From positions 1-52,433 of the forward strand of contig JAFGIG010000030.1 in the NCBI GenBank assembly GCA_016929715.1: a stretch of DNA of 52,433 nucleotides. The letters are read 5' to 3'. Origin of the DNA: Caldifarciminota bacterium (lineage in GTDB: Bacteria; SDB-A). Within the stretch, counting starts at the first letter, position 1. Every line of letters begins with the position of its first letter. Below, in pieces: positions 9,181 through 18,210 of this stretch. A program made the position numbers and the translations under genes. The notes below the pieces were generated by a model, which worked only from the letters and a program-made list of their open reading frames with translations, was not told the DNA's origin and did not search any database.

Positions 9181-11123
9181 AAAAACCGGTCCTCATATCT
9201 CGATGCGAAATAAGAAAACAACCCGAAAAGCATATAAACTGCCGCGAAAACAATAAAAGAAGGCGCGAAAGAAACTGCGCTTTTTTCGCCCGCCCGCACA
9301 CTGTAAAACACGAAAAGAGTTATTATAACAGAGGTGACCGCGGCAAAATCAAATCTGAACCCTTTGCCTCTGATGTTGTGGACAAAGCCTGGCAAAAGCA
9401 TCGAATACGCGAAATAAAATCTTTTTCTCCTTTTGCTTAAGGACTCCGATATCTCGCTGATAATACTTTTCTCATCGGCGAGTTTGCCCAATTTTTCAAC
9501 ACGCGAAAGACACACAGAGCAAAGGAGCGTCCCTTTTTGACTTCTCTTGCAAAGGTTGCATACAGGCGCGCCGCATATAGAGCAAATCTCGACTGATATC
9601 TTTCTGAAAGCGGCAAAATTGAGAAGAAAACCGAGCCCGGCAAAAAACACCATGATAAATAGAGTTTTTTTCAGACTATATCCGAAAAAAAATGAAAACC
9701 TCTCATCGTATATCGAACCGTGCGAAAGGATTCCCGCCGGTTTGAGCAAGTCATGAGGCACGATATCGAGAGTAAGAAATTCAGAGGTCGGCAGAAGCGA
9801 AAGCATTCCGAAGCTTTTTTCCTCGAGAAATCCGGGAGAAACATTTTCCAGTTTTGTTTTGAAATACGCGGATTTTTCTTTCTGAAATGTTTTCAGGTGA
9901 TAAACATAGAGATTATAGTTAATTTCAGGAGACATGCTGTCGTTTCTCCACGCATTCTGAAAATAATAGAATGCCGAATCCTTCATTCCGACATCGAAAA
10001 AAAGACATCCCCTGTTATTGAAAACCACGTGTTTAGGAAGAGAAGATTCAATTCGTGAATAAAGAGATAGAGCGGATTTGAAATCCTTGTCTCTTCTGCA
10101 GAGCAGAGCTGAAGTGAAAACCTCGGCGTCAGAAGCTCCATCATCAGGGGCAGGGTTTCCTCCTCCTTCAAGATAGAGGATATTCTCATAGACGCTCCTC
10201 TGGGGCGACAAGGTTGTGTATGCTCTCAACGCGGCACTGGTCTCAACGGCAATCATAGAAAGTAGCAGAGCCCCGATACCTGCGACCGTCAATGAAAATT
10301 TCTCTTTTTTCCCGAGTAAAGGCAAAGACAGTCCGTAGATTAGTGCTCCGAGAAAAAAAGGTTTTCCCGCGAGAATGAAAAAAGAAGATAGAATCAGTGA
10401 AGAGGAAAACTTGGATGACAAATCAAGATATAAAAATTTCTTTGATAGATGATAGACGCTGTGCCATATATAGATAGCATTCTTAAAAAAAGCGCATATT
10501 AAAACATAAAAACCGAAGACCAGAAAAAATATTGCCGCTACATACAGCGGTGTCTGAACAAATTCAAGGGCGTTGAAGGGCTTTTTGAGAAGGGAAATAT
10601 ACCGGATTATTTCCGAAAATGTTTTCGAAAAAAATCTTTTACTCCAGTAACTGGAAATAATTTCTCTTGATACTGCGGGATCGTTTTTCATCTCTCTTGA
10701 CAGGTTCAAAAAAACCAGCTTTTCACCAACATCCGCAGTCTGCAACGATTTAGAATAAAAATACGCGCTTGCGTGCTTTGAACCGGACAATCCTTTGGAT
10801 GCCATTATATCAAGCATCCACTGCATTTCTTCTTTTTTGACGGAATCATCCTCCGCCAGGACATAGAAGTAAAAATGAATGAAAAAATTGTTTGACGCAA
10901 GGCTGTCCGCTTTCTTATAGTCGGACCGGAGAGCAAAAACCTTAAAAGGGTTTTCCTCCGGAGCCTCGTTAAGAATTCTCTGTGTATTGTCATCGGAAAT
11001 ATTCAGAACGCTGTCAATAGACGATGTCCTAAACGCTTCATAAAGCTCTTTCTGGGCTTGCAAAAGATCCGAGGGAACTACAGAACCGATAATAGAGAAA
11101 AAAACGAGAAAAATCATCTCCAT
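9177..11123 (-). CDS. Membrane protein with TPR-like region and three-CxxC zinc motif
   Basis: A 648-residue protein, not recognised as a named family. It has an N-terminal signal-like helix, a soluble helical region, membrane helices near residues 190-300, then a TPR-like segment around 330-420 (NNRGCLFFDVGMKDSAFYYF). Another helix lies near 490. CSICGAPVCNLC and LLCSVC at about 516-540 give three CxxC pairs typical of a zinc ribbon or B-box-like fold. Two more helices close the protein. Similar helix-TPR-zinc-helix layouts are seen in deltaproteobacterial and candidate-phylum proteins of unknown role. The ATG lies 10 bases inside the end of yraN, and the next gene overlaps by four bases. 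Confidence 0.55.
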   Translation of the reverse strand: MEMIFLVFFSIIGSVVPSDLLQAQKELYEAFRTSSIDSVLNISDDNTQRILNEAPEENPFKVFALRSDYKKADSLASNNFFIHFYFYVLAEDDSVKKEEMQWMLDIMASKGLSGSKHASAYFYSKSLQTADVGEKLVFLNLSREMKNDPAVSREIISSYWSKRFFSKTFSEIIRYISLLKKPFNALEFVQTPLYVAAIFFLVFGFYVLICAFFKNAIYIWHSVYHLSKKFLYLDLSSKFSSSLILSSFFILAGKPFFLGALIYGLSLPLLGKKEKFSLTVAGIGALLLSMIAVETSAALRAYTTLSPQRSVYENILYLEGGGNPAPDDGASDAEVFTSALLCRRDKDFKSALSLYSRIESSLPKHVVFNNRGCLFFDVGMKDSAFYYFQNAWRNDSMSPEINYNLYVYHLKTFQKEKSAYFKTKLENVSPGFLEEKSFGMLSLLPTSEFLTLDIVPHDLLKPAGILSHGSIYDERFSFFFGYSLKKTLFIMVFFAGLGFLLNFAAFRKISVEICSICGAPVCNLCKRSQKGTLLCSVCLSRVEKLGKLADEKSIISEISESLSKRRKRFYFAYSMLLPGFVHNIRGKGFRFDFAAVTSVIITLFVFYSVRAGEKSAVSFAPSFIVFAAVYMLFGLFSYFASRYEDRFL

Positions 11124-11491
11124 GGGGTATCCGTCAAAGCGTTTTCCAGATGAGTTAGTTCACCTGTTTCGGAATTAACGCAAATCAGATCGAGCCTCAC
11201 GTCCGTATTTCCCCACATCTTATTTTTGGCGAGGTAACTCTTGATGGCTTTGAGAAAAATCTTTCTCTGACCGACACTCCAGGATTCAAGATCGCTGTCC
11301 CAGCTTTCATCGCTCCTAGTTTTGACTTCTACAAACACAGCCAACCCTTTGAAAGAGGCGACAATGTCTATCTCAGCCTTTCCCACCCTTACATTTCTGC
11401 ATTTAACATTGTATCCTTTTTTCTTGAGATATTCAACGGCGATGTTTTCGCCAAATGCTCCCGTTTTCGCCTTTTCTGTTTTTTGAGGCAT
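11114..11491 (-). CDS. YraN/UPF0102 family endonuclease-like protein
   Basis: A 125-residue protein of normal length for UPF0102. [28 protein letters not shown] and VFVEVKTRS form the restriction-endonuclease-like core with the E-x-D...ExK arrangement. It commonly sits beside rnhB, as here, and is thought to act on DNA or recombination intermediates, without settled function. The ATG at 11491 has AAAGGAAAAG upstream. This start lies 59 bases inside the rnhB coding region in another frame, an unusually long overlap, so expression is probably coupled to rnhB. Confidence 0.88.
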   Translation of the reverse strand: MPQKTEKAKTGAFGENIAVEYLKKKGYNVKCRNVRVGKAEIDIVASFKGLAVFVEVKTRSDESWDSDLESWSVGQRKIFLKAIKSYLAKNKMWGNTDVRLDLICVNSETGELTHLENALTDTPWR

Positions 11492-12101
11492 TCTTTTCCT
11501 TTTTCAACGGTTTAAAAGACTTTCTGTGAATAGGTGAAGGGCCGAATCTGATAACTGCTTCAAGGTGTTTTTTTGTCAAATAACCGGCGTTTAGACAAAA
11601 TCCATAACCCGGATAGAGCAAATCATATAACTCCATCATTCTGTCTCTTATGACTTTTGCAACTATGGAAGCCGCCGCAATGGTATAGCTTTTCGAATCT
11701 CCTCTGACTATCGTCAGCTGAGTAATTCCGGGAATCGGGATTTCATAGATGCCGTCCACAAGCAAGTAATCAGGGAAAACAGAAAGCGAGGCGACGGCAT
11801 TTCTCATTGCTTCAAGAGACGCGTTGAGAATGTTGACCAAATCTATTCTTTCGGGTAGTGCGTAGCCTATTCCGATTTCATAAGCGGAAAAGGATATCTC
11901 GTGATAAAGATCTTCGCGTTTTTTTTTGGTAAGCTTTTTTGAATCTTCGACGCCTTTAATTCTCTTTTCCGCCGGTAAAACGCATGCCGCGGCGACAACC
12001 GGCCCGGCGAGAGGACCCCTGCCGGCTTCGTCAACACCGCAGATAACTCTCGCTCCTTCTCTCCTCGCTTTCCTTTCGAAGAAGAGATCCGGCAAATTCA
12101 C
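11433..12101 (-). CDS. rnhB: Ribonuclease HII
   Basis: A 222-residue enzyme that removes RNA from RNA-DNA hybrids and cleaves at single ribonucleotides in [20 protein letters not shown] carries the first two acidic metal ligands, LLVDG the third, and [18 protein letters not shown] the region of the fourth. The last about 25 residues are a basic tail ([14 protein letters not shown]) beyond the conserved fold, and it is this tail that overlaps yraN. Translation starts at GTG 12101, overlapping the rplS stop as GTGA. The rplS-rnhB-yraN order is common in bacteria. Confidence 0.95.
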   Translation of the reverse strand: MNLPDLFFERKARREGARVICGVDEAGRGPLAGPVVAAACVLPAEKRIKGVEDSKKLTKKKREDLYHEISFSAYEIGIGYALPERIDLVNILNASLEAMRNAVASLSVFPDYLLVDGIYEIPIPGITQLTIVRGDSKSYTIAAASIVAKVIRDRMMELYDLLYPGYGFCLNAGYLTKKHLEAVIRFGPSPIHRKSFKPLKKEKNASKNRKGENGSIWRKHRR

Positions 12102-12442
12102 CGCCTTTCTTTAATCTTCGCTGCCTTGCCGGTTCTCTGTCTCATGTAGTAGAGTTTGGATCTGCGAACTTTCCCTTTTTTGAGCACTTTTACGCTCGAG
12201 ATTACGGGAGAGTGAATTGGGAAAATTCTTTCCACTCCCACGCCGTCGGATATCTTCCTGACCGTAAAAGTGCCTCGCGAGCCCTTTCCGTTCTTCATCG
12301 CTATCACATCGCCTTTGAATAATCTTATCAGCGTTTTATCGCCTTCCTTTATTTTTATTCTCACGGCGACAGTATCGCCGACAGATATTTCAGGAGCATT
12401 CTGAGACATCTGCGAAGCTTCTATGGCTTTTAACTCTTCCAT
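12098..12442 (-). CDS. rplS: 50S ribosomal protein L19
   Basis: A 114-residue ribosomal protein located at the 30S-50S interface. [33 protein letters not shown] and RRSKLYYMR are conserved L19 blocks, and length is normal. The ATG at 12442 lies four bases after the trmD stop, with GGTGA upstream. It belongs to the classic rpsP-trmD-rplS operon. Confidence 0.97.
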   Translation of the reverse strand: MEELKAIEASQMSQNAPEISVGDTVAVRIKIKEGDKTLIRLFKGDVIAMKNGKGSRGTFTVRKISDGVGVERIFPIHSPVISSVKVLKKGKVRRSKLYYMRQRTGKAAKIKERR

Positions 12443-12446
12443 TTTT

Positions 12447-13115
12447 TCACCTTTTTTTCCTTTCTTCCCTTTCTTTTGTCCTTTGGATTCTTCTCGATTC
12501 TCTCCATATCTCTATTTTCGAGTGATCCCCCGAAAGTAGGACTTCAGGGACCTTCATGCCCCTGAAAACCGACGGTCTAGTGTAAAGTTCCTCCTCGCAT
12601 AAGCCGTTTTCAAAAGAATCAAGCGCGAGATTTTCTTCGTTGTTGAGAACTCCCGGCAGTAATCTTACGATTGATTCCAGCATCACCAGCGCTGGAAGTT
12701 CTCCGCCCGAGAGTATAAAATCACCTATTGAAATTTCCTCATCGACGAAGTTGTCAATAAACCTCTGATCCACTCCTCTGTATCTGCCGCACACAATTAT
12801 TAAATGCTCTCTTTTTGACAATTCTCTCGCTTTTTTCCTGTTAAAAACGCATCCCTGGGGAGATGTCAAAATAGTCCATGAATTCATTTTTTTCAGTTTT
12901 TCGACTGCCGCGGATAAAGGAGGAGCGGTAAAAACCATTCCCGGTCCGCCTCCAAAGGGATAATCGTCAACCTTTCTGTGCGGATTGTCCGCAAACTCTC
13001 TGAGGTCGACAAATTCAATATCGGCAATTTTTTTTTCAACCGCTTTTGACAAAACGCCAAAAGCCGCGTATGGAACAACGGCTTCGGGGAAAATAGTCAC
13101 AACGTCTATCCGCAT
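12447..13115 (-). CDS. trmD: tRNA (guanine-37-N1)-methyltransferase
   Basis: A 222-residue SPOUT-fold enzyme that methylates G37 of tRNAs next to the anticodon, preventing +1 frameshifting. The N-terminus [13 protein letters not shown], the trefoil-knot segment [26 protein letters not shown] and [20 protein letters not shown] are diagnostic. Length is slightly shorter than the usual 230-250. The gene follows khpA after 39 bases; rimM, which usually lies between them, is absent. Its upstream ribosome-binding signal is weak. Confidence 0.97.
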   Translation of the reverse strand: MRIDVVTIFPEAVVPYAAFGVLSKAVEKKIADIEFVDLREFADNPHRKVDDYPFGGGPGMVFTAPPLSAAVEKLKKMNSWTILTSPQGCVFNRKKARELSKREHLIIVCGRYRGVDQRFIDNFVDEEISIGDFILSGGELPALVMLESIVRLLPGVLNNEENLALDSFENGLCEEELYTRPSVFRGMKVPEVLLSGDHSKIEIWRESRRIQRTKEREERKKR

Positions 13116-13154
13116 TATTGAAAAACCGCCGCGCGATTGGCGGTCAGCCGGGCT

Positions 13155-13406
13155 TCAGTCCAAGATCTCGAGAATCGCCCTTTTGCCGGTTTTCATAGCG
13201 GCAGCGGAAACAATATGCCTCAGGGCTTTAGCTGTCCTGCCTTCTTTTCCGATTATTTTTCCGAGATCGCCTGAACCTACCTTGAGTTCGAGATAAACAG
13301 TTTTCTGATGGTCTGTAGAAGTTACTCTAACATCGTCCGGAGTATCGACGAGCTTTCTGGCAACGAACTCCACAAGTTCCTGAACCGTTTGGTTTGAATT
13401 GTTCAT
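13155..13406 (-). CDS. khpA: KH-domain RNA-binding protein KhpA
   Basis: An 83-residue single KH-domain protein. LVEFVARKLVDTPDDVRV at the start and the GxxG loop IIGKEGRTAKALRHIV mark the family (formerly YlqC). It binds RNA and, in Gram-positive bacteria, partners with KhpB in division and cell-wall control; in this operon it probably relates to ribosome biogenesis or translation. AAGGAG lies 7 bases before the ATG and the rpsP stop is 10 bases upstream. Confidence 0.93.
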   Translation of the reverse strand: MNNSNQTVQELVEFVARKLVDTPDDVRVTSTDHQKTVYLELKVGSGDLGKIIGKEGRTAKALRHIVSAAAMKTGKRAILEILD

Positions 13407-13416
13407 CTTTCGCTCC

Positions 13417-13665
13417 TTACTGAGTTTGTTCTTTTTTGTGTCTGCGTAGCAGGGACGAAACCGTTTCGGTGACAGAGGCTCCTTTTTGTATCCAGTTTGT
13501 CAATTTCTCGAAATCAAGACTGAACTCCGCTGGTTTTCTCGGATTATAATAACCGAGTTTTTCTATGCATTTTCCGTCTCTTCTGTGTCGTCTGTCTGCG
13601 ACTACGATGTGGTAAAAAGGTGAATTTCTTTTTCCGAATCTGGCAAGATGAATTCTGACTGACAA
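13417..13665 (-). CDS. rpsP: 30S ribosomal protein S16
   Basis: An 82-residue protein of the small subunit body. SVRIHLARFGKRNSPFYHI and VADRRHRRDGKCIEKLGYYNP are the S16 signature. The start is taken as TTG at 13663-13665 because AGGAGGT (13675-13681) lies 9 bases before it and S16 normally begins at this point. The ATG at 13713 would add 16 unconserved residues and would translate through the ribosome-binding site. First gene of the ribosomal operon proper, 51 bases after ffh. Confidence 0.95.
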   Translation of the reverse strand: MSVRIHLARFGKRNSPFYHIVVADRRHRRDGKCIEKLGYYNPRKPAEFSLDFEKLTNWIQKGASVTETVSSLLRRHKKEQTQ

Positions 13666-13674
13666 AAGTTCGAT

Positions 13675-13681
13675 ACCTCCT
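13675..13681 (-). promoter_or_regulatory. Ribosome-binding site deciding the rpsP TTG start
   Basis: AGGAGGT on the minus strand, a near-perfect anti-SD match, placed 9 bases upstream of the TTG at 13665. Its position inside the longer ATG-initiated frame argues that the ATG is not used. Confidence 0.75.
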
Positions 13682-13716
13682 CTTGGCATATTATTGTTGA
13701 TGAACGAAACCAAATA

Positions 13717-15051
13717 TTATCTTTTCTTTCTTTTCTTTGTCAAGCCTTTTGTCAAAGCTTTACGCGCCAAAGAACTTTTCCCCATCATCCCTTTCAGCAT
13801 CTTTTTTGACGCCTCGAACTGTTTGATCAAATTACTGACATCAGTAATTTGCGTCCCGCTTCCCGCCGCTATTCTTTTTTTTCTGCTCGCGTCAATGATT
13901 TGAGGCTTTTGCCTTTCCGACATCGTCATGGAAGATATAATGGCTTCCATTCTTTTTATCTCTTTTTCATCAATTTTAGCTCCCGCTCCGATGTTTAGGG
14001 GAAGCATCGAGAGAATGCTTTCCATGGGTCCCATTTTTTTTAGAGTTTTCAGCTGAGAAAGGAAATCGTCCAGCCCAAAAGAAAAATCCATCATTTTCTT
14101 CGCCATTTTTTCGGATTCAGTCCTGTCTGCCGCCTCTTGGGCTTTTTCAACCAAAGTGGCTATATCGCCCATGCCGGTGATCCGCTGAGCCATTCTATGG
14201 GGATAGAATTCCGAAAGATCTTCAGCTCGCTCGCCTGTTCCTAAAAATTTAACAGGTGCGCCGGTGACCGCTTTCATGCTCAAAGCGGCGCCGCCTCTCG
14301 CGTCTCCATCCATTTTCGTCAGCACAATACCGCTTATCCCGACTCTTTGGTTGAAAGATTCTGCTATTTGGAGTGCCTCCTGTCCTGTCATCGCGTCCAC
14401 AACGAGAAGAACTTCCTGCGGCTTGAATTTCTCTTTAATTTCCACCAGTTCGCCTATCATTTCTTCATCAACGTGCAGTCTTCCCGCGGTGTCGAGAAGA
14501 ACAGCTCCATTCATATTTTTCCGTGCACTCAAGAGCGAGTCTTCCACGCTTTTTAACGCGCTTGAAATGTTGACGGGTGAAAAGTGAAGTCCATACTTGG
14601 AACAGAGAACCTCTAACTGTTCTGAAGCCGCCGGTCTTTTTACATCGCAGGCGGACAACAGCGGATTCATTCCCTTATTTTTCAAAAAGACGCCAAGTTT
14701 GGCGCAGGTGGTTGTCTTGCCGCTCCCCTGCAATCCGACGAGCATTATGACAGGAGGGGTTCCGGCGAGCTTGAGTTCCTGTTTTAGACTTCCGAGAAGA
14801 GAGGTCATCTCATCCACAATAATCTTAGCTACGACATCGCCAGGAGAAAGGCTTTTCAAGACTTTTTCACCGACTGCTTTAACTCTTATCTCCTCGCAAA
14901 AATTCTTTGCTACTTTGTAGTTGACGTCAGCTTCGAGAAGGACATTTCTTACATCCCTGAGAATACTATCGACGTCTTTTTCAGTGAGGTATGACTTTCT
15001 TCTGAGTTTTAAAAACAAATCCGAAAAGTTTTTAGTCAGATTTTCAAGCAA
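13717..15051 (-). CDS. ffh: Signal recognition particle protein Ffh
   Basis: A 444-residue SRP GTPase that binds signal sequences and 4.5S RNA and delivers ribosomes to FtsY. The N domain is residues 1-90. The G domain has the P-loop GLQGSGKTTT (106-115), LLDTAGRLHVD and TKMDGDARGGAAL. The methionine-rich M domain occupies about 330-440, and a basic tail closes the protein. Translation starts at TTG 15051 (LENLTKNF fits Ffh N-termini), with AAGGAAG upstream, and overlaps the glycerate kinase end by 8 bases. The ffh-rpsP neighbourhood is widespread. Confidence 0.96.
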   Translation of the reverse strand: MLENLTKNFSDLFLKLRRKSYLTEKDVDSILRDVRNVLLEADVNYKVAKNFCEEIRVKAVGEKVLKSLSPGDVVAKIIVDEMTSLLGSLKQELKLAGTPPVIMLVGLQGSGKTTTCAKLGVFLKNKGMNPLLSACDVKRPAASEQLEVLCSKYGLHFSPVNISSALKSVEDSLLSARKNMNGAVLLDTAGRLHVDEEMIGELVEIKEKFKPQEVLLVVDAMTGQEALQIAESFNQRVGISGIVLTKMDGDARGGAALSMKAVTGAPVKFLGTGERAEDLSEFYPHRMAQRITGMGDIATLVEKAQEAADRTESEKMAKKMMDFSFGLDDFLSQLKTLKKMGPMESILSMLPLNIGAGAKIDEKEIKRMEAIISSMTMSERQKPQIIDASRKKRIAAGSGTQITDVSNLIKQFEASKKMLKGMMGKSSLARKALTKGLTKKRKKR

Positions 15052-16165
15052 TTCCGCTTCCTTTCTTCAGTATAGCCGCGATCAGTTTAGCAAGTTCTCT
15101 CGAAGTTTTTGCTAAATCTTTTTCCGCGTTAAAATTTTTATCACCCCAATGCCTTTGCCGGAAGACGCAAATTACGCTTCCCCCTTTGACTGATGAATCC
15201 GCAGATCCGGTCAAGACAAGCGCAGGAATTCCCGCTTCAAACGCTCTTTTTGAGATAAATCCTGTAATTTTTCCTTTTACAGATGTCGCGTCAACTTTCC
15301 CTTCTCCGGTTACCGCGAGAAAACTCTCTCTCAGTTTTTCTTCGAAAGAAGCCAGTGAACAAACAAATTCAGCTCCTTTTTTTGGACTACAGTCAAAAAA
15401 AACGCTCATCATAGCCGGAACACCGCCGGCTGCGCCGCCAAAAGGCACTCTTCCTATGTCCTTTCCTGTTTTTTTAATGACCACTTCTCTGAGATGTAAC
15501 GCTCCTTTTTCCAAATCCTCTATATCTCGACGGTTTGCACCTTTCTGCTGGGAATACAACCTGATTCCGCCGTTTTTACCGAAAAGAGAGTTTTGAACGT
15601 CACATAGAATTTCAAATTTCGTCAGAGCCGCTTTCGGATTAAATCCTGACAAATCTATATCAGAGATTTTTTTCAGATTAGCGCCGCAGGGTTTGATTTT
15701 CTTGCCTTTGGCGTCAAAATACTTCACTCCAAGAGCGGCCAAAATACCTGTTCCCACGTCTGCCGTAGCCGATCCTCCAGCGCAAAGAAGTATTTTTTGG
15801 GCTCCTGCCTTGATTGCCTTCTCAATGACTTCACCTGTTCCGAAAGTGCTGCCATAGAGAGCCGGTTTCATGGAAGGATCGGTGAGCTTCAAGCCCGATG
15901 AGAGAGCGAGTTCCACGAGCGCGGTATTTGTCTCAAGTGAAAGATACTCTGTTTTTATAGGTTTACCGAAGGGGTCTCTCGAAGAGACTTTTTTCTTTTT
16001 TCCTCCGGCAAAATACTTTACCGACTCGAGGGTCCCGTCTCCTCCGTCGGCGAGCGGCATGCTGATAGTTTCAAAAAAGAGGCTGAATTCCGATGAAATA
16101 ATCCTGCACGCTCTTACGGAGTTGATGGATCCCTTAAAACTTCCGGGGCAGATTAAAACTTTCAC
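15044..16165 (-). CDS. Glycerate kinase (GarK/GlxK family)
   Basis: A 373-residue kinase converting D-glycerate to 2- or 3-phosphoglycerate with ATP. The N-terminus VLICPGSFKGSINS, PLADGGDGTLES, LCAGGSATADVGTG and the C-terminal AVTGEGKVDATSVKGK are diagnostic of the GarK/GlxK family. Length is normal. It begins at GTG 16165, overlapping the upstream propeller stop as GTGA, and ends 8 bases inside ffh. Its metabolic context is not shown by neighbours. Whether the product is 2- or 3-phosphoglycerate cannot be decided here. Confidence 0.93.
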   Translation of the reverse strand: MKVLICPGSFKGSINSVRACRIISSEFSLFFETISMPLADGGDGTLESVKYFAGGKKKKVSSRDPFGKPIKTEYLSLETNTALVELALSSGLKLTDPSMKPALYGSTFGTGEVIEKAIKAGAQKILLCAGGSATADVGTGILAALGVKYFDAKGKKIKPCGANLKKISDIDLSGFNPKAALTKFEILCDVQNSLFGKNGGIRLYSQQKGANRRDIEDLEKGALHLREVVIKKTGKDIGRVPFGGAAGGVPAMMSVFFDCSPKKGAEFVCSLASFEEKLRESFLAVTGEGKVDATSVKGKITGFISKRAFEAGIPALVLTGSADSSVKGGSVICVFRQRHWGDKNFNAEKDLAKTSRELAKLIAAILKKGSGIA

Positions 16166-18210
16166 AGACCGAAATACGACATTGCGGTGTTGAAATGGGC
16201 ATCTTTAGCCTTTATCATCATAACTTCGCTTCGCATGCCGGCAATTTCGATTTGAAAATGTTCGGATTTTGAATCGAAAACGCCGTCTTTGGGCGAAGCA
16301 TCTTGCCAGTTGATGCCGTCGAAGCTGAAAGAAACCGAAATAATTCTCGATTTCGAATCCCGAACTGCGAAAACAGCTGAAGAACCGGAAAATGAAAAAT
16401 CATAAACTTCTGGCGGGGTGTTGTCTATGACAAAAACTTCTGAAAAAGCCGAATCGGTCAGAAATGAATTTGCGGGATTTGATATGCTGTCAGAGGCGAT
16501 TATTTTCAAAAAATACTCGCCGTCTCTAAAAAACTGCCGGTTGAATGCAAAATGCCTTTCCCTCAGGAGCCATCCTATTTTCAGCCATTCGGATTTATTT
16601 GATGGTCTGATATAGATATCGTATGTCATACTGTCTCCGTCGGGATCATTAGCCTCAAAGGAAAGTCCCTGATATGAGGTTTGAAATGAAACCGCATTCT
16701 GTGGGATCTGCCATCCCCCGAGAGAGAGAAGCCGCTTTTCCGGGTCTCCCGCCGAAAGGGGCTTTATATCCGGAACTGTCTGTGAAATTCCGTAGGAAGC
16801 GGATCCCGGGGCATATACAACCGGCACCTGGACAACAGGTTTTCTGTTTTGTGCGGAAAACAAAAACTCCAATTTATCTATGCGACCTGTGAAGGCAAGC
16901 CTGAACTGAATTTTGTTTCCCTGCGGAAGTTCATTCTTAAAAATGTCAAAATCCGCTGTCTCTCTTGTCCAGTCAGACCAGAATTCGTCGGGAGAAGAAG
17001 TGTTTCCTGTCCTGGCTTGTATTCTGACGCTCCCGTCTCCCGTCCAAAAGAAATTTCCCCAGACCGGCCGTTCTCCTCCGTCTATAACCCCTGTCGTGTA
17101 GATTCCTTGATTCGAGCTTTTTCCTGTCATGATATAGATTGTGAGGGGATTTGTCCCGAGAAGAGCGAACTTTCCGGAGTTGTCTTTGGCCCATGAGGTC
17201 AAAATACGTTCTTCCGGTGCCCGAAACATGCTTATCTCTCGTTTATTTGCATCGTAGAGAAATACTGATCCGTCCGGCGCTCCCACAGCGCAGTAAATGT
17301 TTTTTTGGATAGGAAAGACCGCCGTCACAGGGGGAGAAGGAGAGCTAAACAGCAGTTCATACCTTCCGCTTTGAAATCTATATACGTTTGAAGTGATTTC
17401 AGAAGAAGAAGGCGGAATATAAAAATACGGGTCAACTGTAAGCCTAAGTGAAGAAAGACCTGATATGTCAATGTTCCCCGACACTGTCGAAAAAAGAAGG
17501 CAATCGTCGGTTGCGCATATGGAGTTTATTTCGTTGCCGTTCGGATCCGCCTCGACGTAAGCAGAACCCGTCGTCAGGGAATAAGACAGAAGAAAACCTC
17601 TACCGGAAGTTCCTATGTAGAGAGTATCTCTTCTGACCGCAAGACTCACAGCAGACCTGTCTCCGGTTTCTATGCTGTCGAGAAGTTCTCCGGCGTAGGA
17701 TATAAGGTAGACTCTTCCCCTGTTCGAGGTCGCAAGCGCCAGCTTGCGGCCGGGCAGGCAAGCCATATCCCATACCGAAAGAGATTCTCTTTCAAAAATT
17801 TTTTCGACTGAAGACCCTCTGATTCTCAACACTTCTCCCGCAGGCGAGACAGCCGCAAAAACATTTTCGCCGTCAGAGCAAAGACCGAATATTCCTCCTC
17901 CGTCATAACGGATCAGAGTGTCAATTTTTCCTCCTTCTGCGGGATATGAAAACACACAAGCTGGAGAAGCGGAAGATATGTAATATCTGTTGCGGCATTG
18001 GACAATTCTCCAGCCGTATAAGACATCCAGCTGGAAAGCTTTTTCTATCTCATTCGATACGCTTATCGATCCGCCGATAGAGAGCAGGACATTCTCCATC
18101 TTCCCCAAAGAGAATTCTTCAAACGTATTTATAATCCGGTTCTGTGACTTTCCGGCGAAAACGCTCTGAGAAAACAAAAACAACAAAGCGGATACATAAA
18201 ACGGCTTCAT
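16162..18210 (-). CDS. Secreted beta-propeller/Ig-like protein
   Basis: A 682-residue exported protein with signal peptide KPFYVSALLFLFSQSVFA. Residues about 30-370 form propeller-like repeats (LCSDGENVFAAVSPAGEVL, LYIGTSGRGFLLSY). A jelly-roll or Ig-like part carries DPDGDSMTYDIYIRP, and the last domain begins near VIDNTPPEV, as in fibronectin-like modules of gliding and envelope proteins. No sorting domain is visible at the C-terminus. The ATG overlaps the stop of the S55 peptidase gene, so the two are probably made together. Binding partner unknown. Confidence 0.7.
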   Translation of the reverse strand: MKPFYVSALLFLFSQSVFAGKSQNRIINTFEEFSLGKMENVLLSIGGSISVSNEIEKAFQLDVLYGWRIVQCRNRYYISSASPACVFSYPAEGGKIDTLIRYDGGGIFGLCSDGENVFAAVSPAGEVLRIRGSSVEKIFERESLSVWDMACLPGRKLALATSNRGRVYLISYAGELLDSIETGDRSAVSLAVRRDTLYIGTSGRGFLLSYSLTTGSAYVEADPNGNEINSICATDDCLLFSTVSGNIDISGLSSLRLTVDPYFYIPPSSSEITSNVYRFQSGRYELLFSSPSPPVTAVFPIQKNIYCAVGAPDGSVFLYDANKREISMFRAPEERILTSWAKDNSGKFALLGTNPLTIYIMTGKSSNQGIYTTGVIDGGERPVWGNFFWTGDGSVRIQARTGNTSSPDEFWSDWTRETADFDIFKNELPQGNKIQFRLAFTGRIDKLEFLFSAQNRKPVVQVPVVYAPGSASYGISQTVPDIKPLSAGDPEKRLLSLGGWQIPQNAVSFQTSYQGLSFEANDPDGDSMTYDIYIRPSNKSEWLKIGWLLRERHFAFNRQFFRDGEYFLKIIASDSISNPANSFLTDSAFSEVFVIDNTPPEVYDFSFSGSSAVFAVRDSKSRIISVSFSFDGINWQDASPKDGVFDSKSEHFQIEIAGMRSEVMMIKAKDAHFNTAMSYFGL

